The position numbers and the translations under genes are program-made. Below the pieces are notes generated by a model. That model did no database searches, was not told the DNA's origin, and saw only the letters and a program-made list of their open reading frames with translations. Shown piece by piece: positions 4,573-9,289 of a stretch of 9,289 bases of DNA (the first letter of the stretch is position 1; every line of letters starts with the position of its first letter). The stretch lies in assembly GCA_036736205.1 (NCBI GenBank), contig DAINMX010000258.1, forward strand, positions 1-9,289, written 5' to 3'. The DNA is from XYA12-FULL-58-9 sp001798605. GTDB lineage: Bacteria; Myxococcota; XYA12-FULL-58-9.

Positions 4573-6219
4573 TCAATCGTTTGCGTAGATGACTGTGATC
4601 CAAAGTTGTCCCGAGGCCCGTGAGCTGTCTCTGAAGACGCCCACACCAATACGGGAGTACCGTTCGCGCAGATGCGGGGACTCGATGACGGCGTCGACGG
4701 AGTTAGCGAGATACACATCGGCCGCAGCCTCAGAGACGTCGACTTCGTCGAGAACCGTATCGGCGAGACCACCGCGCACTGGGCTCGTGGAATCAACAAC
4801 TCCGGAGGCGGCAATCTCACGGCTGTGCCTCAGAGCCAGCTCGTCCAGCACGTGGTGCTGGCGCAGGGGTTCTAGTCGCAACGCAGCCCGCCGACCATTG
4901 ATGGAATCCATCGCAGATTGGCGCAACCTCTCGCTCCCGCCGCCATCCGGAGGACGGGCGAGCACGACGACGACATAGAGCTCGGTGCGGCTGCTACGGC
5001 GACCCACGGCGACACCGACGCCGAGGGAGGTCACATCGGGATCGAGAAGATTGCCGCGATGGGCGGGGCTTTCGTTCCACTGCTGAAAAGCGGCTTCCGC
5101 AGACTCGGCGATAGCAATATTCTCGACAGCGCGAACGAACGGAACGGCACGGGCGTGCAGCCGATCGGTGAGGTCACCGGTGGTGGATGACACGTGCGCG
5201 AAGAAGTCATGATCGACCATGTCGTGGGCATGGGAGCGAGCCACATCCCCCAAGTGACTGCTTTGGGCCAACAAGCCTAAGCCTTGTGCCTGGCGACTTC
5301 CAAGAATCAATGCCACGAGAGCGGTCTCGGCGTCCTCGGTAGATTCTGCCAACGGAGCGGTCTCCACATCATCAATATTGTCCACCGATGGAGGATTCGC
5401 CGGATTGTCCACCGATGGAGGTCTCGCCGGTTGGACCGTATGTGGATTCCGTTCCACACCGACGGGAAGTATGGCCGCGATTTGGGGACCCACACCTCTG
5501 TCAACGAGCACTTCGATGCGTATGATCCCTGGCGTCGAGCCGGTCTCAAGCGAATGTACGAAGCGGTGCCCCGATAGGGTGAGATCACTTCGCTCGATGG
5601 TACCGTCGGGGCGCTCGACTACCAATCTTGCCTTTTCATCATCGGCACCAGCCTCAGTTCGGATAGTCCCCGAGAGGCGCAGTTTTTGCTGACGACGGGT
5701 TCGCGATGGCAGCGGTGTGAGATCCACCAGTCGGCGAGACAACAAGAGCAACACCGTGGTGTGCGTATCAGTTTGGGTTGAGGCGAGCCCGACACGATTG
5801 GTCTCCACGTGACCGAGCTCGTTGTCCAGCTTCTCTAGGACTTGCGCCGTGAGGTTTGCGTCATTGGGCACACGCAATGCGACAGCGGCAAGCTGACCAT
5901 CGGTCCATCCCAAACGGCGGGCTGCTGCATACGCGTGGCTCAGGGGAAACTTTTCCCCAGGTTGCGAGGGGACCGACGGTAGCAGAGAACGGGCGACCCG
6001 TCCGAGCCGAGCGTCGCCGCGCAGCCTTTGACCGCGTGCCTTCGCGTGAGCGCGTATGGCGCGAAGCAGCTGTTGCTCTGCAAAGGAAAGCTTGTGCGGT
6101 CGAACCCACCGCTCGTAGCTTCTTGGCGGCTGTAGGTTGCCGTTATTTGCAGCCAAGAGAGGGGGTACGCCGGCGAATGTTGTAAGCCATGCTCCCAGGA
6201 GGAGGGTTGCCCGGACCAT
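4573..6219 (-). CDS. Exported CAP/SCP-domain protein with duplicated CAP-like modules
   Basis: A 548-aa protein with a signal peptide (residues 1-23, cleavage likely after LLA). A first helical module (about 44-165) has a CAP-like plan (LLRAIRAHAKARG, LRGDARLGRVARSLL) but no catalytic-type residues. A beta-rich segment follows (about 178-255, PDGTIERSDLTLSGHRF), then a Pro-rich linker. The clear CAP domain is at about 298-423, with H342 in FFAHV, E366-N367 in ENIA, and E383 and H387 in WNESPAHRGNLL. A second, degenerate CAP-like copy (about 433-546) keeps INGRRAALRLEPLR, ESPHLRERYSRIGVGVF and the final strand. CAP proteins act extracytoplasmically; bacterial roles are mostly unknown. The ATG overlaps the M16 stop as TAATG, so translation is probably coupled. 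Confidence 0.88.
   Translation of the reverse strand: MVRATLLLGAWLTTFAGVPPLLAANNGNLQPPRSYERWVRPHKLSFAEQQLLRAIRAHAKARGQRLRGDARLGRVARSLLPSVPSQPGEKFPLSHAYAAARRLGWTDGQLAAVALRVPNDANLTAQVLEKLDNELGHVETNRVGLASTQTDTHTTVLLLLSRRLVDLTPLPSRTRRQQKLRLSGTIRTEAGADDEKARLVVERPDGTIERSDLTLSGHRFVHSLETGSTPGIIRIEVLVDRGVGPQIAAILPVGVERNPHTVQPARPPSVDNPANPPSVDNIDDVETAPLAESTEDAETALVALILGSRQAQGLGLLAQSSHLGDVARSHAHDMVDHDFFAHVSSTTGDLTDRLHARAVPFVRAVENIAIAESAEAAFQQWNESPAHRGNLLDPDVTSLGVGVAVGRRSSRTELYVVVVLARPPDGGGSERLRQSAMDSINGRRAALRLEPLRQHHVLDELALRHSREIAASGVVDSTSPVRGGLADTVLDEVDVSEAAADVYLANSVDAVIESPHLRERYSRIGVGVFRDSSRASGQLWITVIYAND
5377..5430 (-). repeat. Two-copy 27-bp direct repeat in the CAP gene linker
   Basis: Two adjacent 27-bp copies (5377-5403 and 5404-5430), nearly identical, encode successive PPSVDN-containing nonapeptides (residues about 265-281). 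They lie in the Pro-rich linker between the beta-rich domain and the main CAP domain. Confidence 0.8.
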
Positions 6220-7694
6220 TAGTTGTCCAATGGACTACCGTTCGCATCGAGCTCGACGATGGTGCCACGCTCGAGATTCTTCAGCCCCTCCACCACTTTC
6301 GATTTGTCGCCAACCACGACCACAGAAAGGGTCTGCGGTTGCAGGTGCTCTTGGGCTACGCGACGAATGTCTGCGATGTTGACCGCGGCAATCTTCTCGG
6401 GGACCTGTTGGTAATAGTCGAGGGGGAGGTCGTGGGCATAAATGTTGGCCACCATGGCGGCAATGGTCTGCACTGTTTGGAAGTAACCAGGCAAGGACAA
6501 CGTGTACTTGTGCTTGGCGTCTTCTAGCTCATCGGCAGAAACATCGGCTTCGCGGATGGCGGCAATCTCCTTGAGGATCTCTGCGACCGCGGCGCTGGTG
6601 GCGGTGGTTTCAACGCCGGTGACCACTGCGAAAGTCCCTGCTCCGCGAAGGAGCTGCAGGCTGGAATAGGCACCGTAGGTGTAACCTTTGTCCTCGCGCA
6701 GGTTCATGTTGATGCGACTGGTGAACTCGCCACCCAAAATGGCGTTACACAAGAGCAGCGCAAAGTAGTCAGGGTGGGCGCGGGAGATTCCGAGCTGACC
6801 CACGGCCAATTGGGACTGCGGGGCATCTGCTTTGTGAACCAAGGTGACTTGAGCTGGCTGTGTGATCGGCGATGGCGGTGGCGATGTGCCGGCACCGGGT
6901 GTGGACCACGCACCGAGGGCGTGTTTTGTGGCTCGGCTGGCAGCCTCCGTGTCGATGTCACCGACGAATATGATGGCGGTATTTCCAGGCACGATGTTCC
7001 GTCTGTAGAACCCGACAACGTCTTTGCGGCTCATAGCCTGAACCGCCGCATGGTTGCCTAGGGATGTGTGCCCGTAAGGGTGGTCGCCGAATACGGCCTT
7101 GGCGAAAATGTTGCCAGCCACGGTGCGGGGATCGTCGAGCATGCGAGTCAGGGTGGCGAGTTGTTTGCGTCGCACACGCTCTAGCTCCGCAGCAGGAAAT
7201 GTTGGGTTCTGCAGAAGGTCGGCGATCACATCGAGGGCCGCCGGCAGGTTGCCTGTGAGAGTCGTCAACGACAGCTCCAGCGTGTCTTGATCGGCGCTGA
7301 CATGCAGGCCCGTGCCCAGGGTCTCGATCTCATCGTTGATCTGGTCAGCCGTGCGGCTCTTCGTTCCAGAGCGCAGCATTTCTCCAACCATCGAGGCAAG
7401 TCCTGCGCGATCCTTGGGGTCGGAGGCTGAACCTGCGCGAATCAGGACAGTGAGGCTTACCAACGGCAACTTGTTCTTGTTGACCCAAAGGACTGTAAGA
7501 CCGTTGTTGAGAATCTCACGCGTCGGTACCGGTGCCTGCAATTGTGGTTCAGGTCCCGCAGTCGGTTGCGTGGCCCGCCAATCACCGCCGTCGACGTCGG
7601 CAGTGGTGGCCCCAGGTCTCGCGGTGTTCGGCGTGGTGCTGCAGGTGATCGAAGCCAAAAGGAACAGGGAAAGAGCAATACTTGTGCGTGTCAT
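6219..7694 (-). CDS. M16-family peptidase-like protein, catalytically inactive partner
   Basis: A 491-aa M16 protein with the two-lobe plan of about 430 residues after an exported, low-complexity N-terminus. The signal segment (1-17) ends at Cys18 with Thr at -1, a poor lipobox, so a lipid anchor is possible but not certain. The zinc site is absent: the usual HxxEH is replaced by SMVGE at 101-105 (AGLASMVGEMLRSGT), so it cannot bind zinc in the normal way. The C-terminal lobe retains R333 and Y340 in NLREDKGYTYG, the Arg/Tyr pair that binds substrate in M16 enzymes. Bacterial M16B pairs and mitochondrial processing peptidase work as one inactive and one active subunit, and this gene follows the active one. 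Its ATG overlaps the preceding stop as ATGA, and its own stop overlaps the CAP start. Confidence 0.93.
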   Translation of the reverse strand: MTRTSIALSLFLLASITCSTTPNTARPGATTADVDGGDWRATQPTAGPEPQLQAPVPTREILNNGLTVLWVNKNKLPLVSLTVLIRAGSASDPKDRAGLASMVGEMLRSGTKSRTADQINDEIETLGTGLHVSADQDTLELSLTTLTGNLPAALDVIADLLQNPTFPAAELERVRRKQLATLTRMLDDPRTVAGNIFAKAVFGDHPYGHTSLGNHAAVQAMSRKDVVGFYRRNIVPGNTAIIFVGDIDTEAASRATKHALGAWSTPGAGTSPPPSPITQPAQVTLVHKADAPQSQLAVGQLGISRAHPDYFALLLCNAILGGEFTSRINMNLREDKGYTYGAYSSLQLLRGAGTFAVVTGVETTATSAAVAEILKEIAAIREADVSADELEDAKHKYTLSLPGYFQTVQTIAAMVANIYAHDLPLDYYQQVPEKIAAVNIADIRRVAQEHLQPQTLSVVVVGDKSKVVEGLKNLERGTIVELDANGSPLDN

Positions 7695-9025
7695 TTTTTT
7701 GGCACCGTGACAACGACCGCCCGATTCTTGTTGTCGAGCAGTGATTTGGCGAGGTTTGCTACGGCCATGGGAGTGACCTCTTCGTAGCGTGCGAGATCGG
7801 CGGCGAGGTGACCCGGAGCGCCGGTATATTGGTTGTAGCGATTGAGAAGATCTGCTCGCCCGCCAAACCCACCAGCGAGCTGCAGTTGCGAAATGGTGAG
7901 GGTCAGCAGCTGATTCTTTGCGCGCTGCACCTCCTTGTCGCTCGGGGGAGACTGGCGGATTTCATCAATCACCTTCTGGATTTCCGCTTCGAGGCGGCCT
8001 AGGTCGACCCCAGGACGTCCGAGCACAGTCACGTGAAACTCGGAGTTCACCGCCATGGAGTTTTGGCTGGCCTCCACGCTCTGGGCTATCTCGAGATCGT
8101 AAACGAGGCGACGATGGAGACGACTCGAGTTGCCAGCGCCGAGAATGAAGGCCAACACATCACACTCCGCATCGCCCGGAGCATAGGCTGGCGCCGAAAA
8201 CCAACCCATGTCGATCCGCGGCAATGCCACCGGCTCCTCCACCGTGGAGCGACGCTCCTCGGCAATGGGGGGGGTCTCGATGGTGCGCTTCGTCGGGGCG
8301 TCGCGTCGGGGTAGGGTGCCAAAATATCGTTCGATGAGGGCTTTCGCTCTTTCGACTTCGAAGTCCCCAACCAAGGTCAAGGTGGCGTTTGCTGGCGCGT
8401 AGTAGCGCAAGTAGAACTCTTGGACGTCGTGCAAAGTGGCGGCCTCGAGGTCAGCCATCGAGCCGATGACATCGCCGTAGTAAGGGTGGTCGCTCGGATA
8501 GAGGGTGTGCACCATCTTCTCATCGCTGGGACCATAGGGGCGGTTCTCGCGAGATTGGCGGCGCTCGTTCTTGACCACATCCCGCTGGTTGTCGAGCTTC
8601 TCCTGGGTGAGGGTATCGAACAGAAACCCCATGCGATCCGCTTCGATCCACAGGGTCAGCTCGAGTTGATTCGCTGGCATCGTCGCAAAGTAATTGGTGC
8701 GGTCGTTGGAGGTTGTACCGTTGATTTCACTGGCTCCGGCCGCCGAGAGAATGGCGACGTGTTGATCGTCGCCAACATGTTTGGATCCCTGGAACATCAG
8801 GTGTTCGAACAGGTGGGCAAAACCGGTACGTCCAGGTGCCTCATTGATGGGGCCGGCGTGGTACCAGATGTTCACCGCGACAATCGGCAGGTCGTGATCG
8901 GGGCTGAGGATAACCTCGAGCCCGTTCGATTCGAGGACGTACTTTTCAAACGGCAGTGACACATTTTCGGCGGACAGAGCCGCCGAAGCCACAATCCAAG
9001 TGACACATATACAAGGTGCGAGCAT
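7691..9025 (-). CDS. M16-family zinc metallopeptidase, catalytic subunit
   Basis: A 444-aa exported M16B peptidase. Residues 1-19 look like a signal peptide (cleavage likely after ALSA). The inverted zinc motif HxxEH is H71-L-F-E74-H75 in TGFAHLFEHLMFQG, and the third ligand is E154 in DVVKNERR. The C-terminal lobe aligns with the partner at SRLHRRLVYDLEIAQ, where the Arg/Tyr pair is replaced by V308 and Q315. It therefore probably depends on the downstream partner for substrate binding, giving one complete active site per heterodimer in the periplasm. The natural substrate is unknown; M16 enzymes usually cut peptides or unfolded proteins inside a closed chamber. The start at 9025 is 31 nt after the tRNA-Leu 3' end, with a modest GGA 9 nt upstream. 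Confidence 0.95.
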   Translation of the reverse strand: MLAPCICVTWIVASAALSAENVSLPFEKYVLESNGLEVILSPDHDLPIVAVNIWYHAGPINEAPGRTGFAHLFEHLMFQGSKHVGDDQHVAILSAAGASEINGTTSNDRTNYFATMPANQLELTLWIEADRMGFLFDTLTQEKLDNQRDVVKNERRQSRENRPYGPSDEKMVHTLYPSDHPYYGDVIGSMADLEAATLHDVQEFYLRYYAPANATLTLVGDFEVERAKALIERYFGTLPRRDAPTKRTIETPPIAEERRSTVEEPVALPRIDMGWFSAPAYAPGDAECDVLAFILGAGNSSRLHRRLVYDLEIAQSVEASQNSMAVNSEFHVTVLGRPGVDLGRLEAEIQKVIDEIRQSPPSDKEVQRAKNQLLTLTISQLQLAGGFGGRADLLNRYNQYTGAPGHLAADLARYEEVTPMAVANLAKSLLDNKNRAVVVTVPKK

Positions 9026-9056
9026 GGTATTGTTCCGCGTTATTCTGGAAGCGATG

Positions 9057-9143
9057 TGGTGCCCGGGAATGGACTCGAACCATCACGGAGTTGCCCCCAC
9101 TAGGACCTGAACCTAGCGCGTCTGCCAATTCCGCCACCCGGGC
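9057..9143 (-). tRNA. tRNA-Leu, anticodon CAG
   Basis: An 87-nt tRNA with all arms visible: acceptor GCCCGGG pairing with CCCGGGC, D-arm GCG/CGC, anticodon stem CTAGG/CCTAG with loop TTCAGGT (anticodon CAG, reading CUG), a class II long variable arm (GGGG-GCAA-CTCC), and a T-arm with TTCGAGT. The 3' CCA is encoded (9059-9057) after discriminator A9060. The long variable arm and A73 fit leucine identity. Confidence 0.96.
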
Positions 9144-9153
9144 GCGAGCCGGC

Positions 9154-9183
9154 TTTATAGCGGTTCTGCCCCCACCAGGTCAA
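9154..9183 (-). promoter_or_regulatory. Promoter of tRNA-Leu and probably of the downstream peptidase operon
   Basis: On the minus strand TTGACC (9183-9178), an 18-bp spacer and TATAAA (9159-9154), followed by a GC-rich discriminator (GCCGGCTCGC) before the tRNA 5' end at 9143. A GC-rich discriminator is typical of stringently controlled stable-RNA promoters. No second promoter fits in the 31 nt between the tRNA and the first M16 gene. Confidence 0.75.
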
Positions 9184-9236
9184 CGATTCTTCCGCTTTGG
9201 CCGCTTTGGTCACGATCGTTCACGTCGAGTCCGGGT

Positions 9237-9264
9237 TTGACACTTCAAAAATCGTGTCTATCTT
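9237..9264 (+). promoter_or_regulatory. Candidate promoter of a gene beyond the right edge
   Basis: TTGACA (9237-9242), a 16-bp spacer and TATCTT (9259-9264) on the plus strand, in an otherwise gene-free 146-bp stretch (9144-9289). Transcription would start about 9271 and run out of the window. GACAC (9239-9243) and GTGTC (9254-9258) form a short inverted repeat around the spacer, a possible but weak operator. Confidence 0.5.
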
Positions 9265-9289
9265 TTCAGTAATTGAGAAAGACAGCTCA

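Noticed and set aside
9192..9209. Two tandem copies of ccgctttgg
   Set aside because: A single 9-bp duplication upstream of the tRNA promoter with no further copies or symmetry. It could be an activator site but nothing supports it.

Overview
The window looks like a piece of chromosome from a moderately GC-rich Gram-negative bacterium. The exported lipoproteins, secreted CAP and M16 peptidase-family proteins, an FHA protein and a DUF4124-like membrane protein together suggest a deltaproteobacterial or Myxococcota-type genome. This is inference from gene content only; there is no marker gene that fixes the taxonomy. No mobile element, CRISPR array or phage gene was seen.

Left part (1-1760, minus strand): a truncated M28-family zinc metallopeptidase lipoprotein with a 21-bp tandem repeat that encodes a heptapeptide linker. 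Upstream of it is a small DUF3127 OB-fold-like protein that ends in an SSB-like acidic tip (DDDTPF). Middle left (1761-2698): a compact divergent promoter region with almost coincident -35 boxes and a perfect 10-bp palindrome. It serves the DUF3127 gene on the minus strand and a TetR-family regulator on the plus strand; the regulator is followed by an unrecognised 58-aa gene with a strong ribosome binding site.

Right part (2712-9143, minus strand): a long co-directional run. In transcription order it is tRNA-Leu(CAG), active M16 peptidase, inactive M16 partner, CAP/SCP-domain exported protein, FHA-domain protein, a membrane protein with a Leu-Pro-Ser repeat linker, and a GatB/YqeY-domain protein. 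The two M16 genes overlap by 4 nt and the second M16 and CAP genes overlap by 1 nt. The M16 pair is complementary: one has the HxxEH zinc site, the other lacks it but keeps the Arg/Tyr substrate-binding pair, so the two probably form a heterodimer. The only clear promoter upstream of this run is that of the tRNA, 31 nt before the first peptidase gene. At the right edge a plus-strand promoter points out of the window.

No gene in the window gives a demonstrably new system. The most interesting items are the TetR/SSB-like divergent switch, the tRNA-led envelope-proteolysis operon, and the two in-frame minisatellite linkers in exported or membrane proteins.
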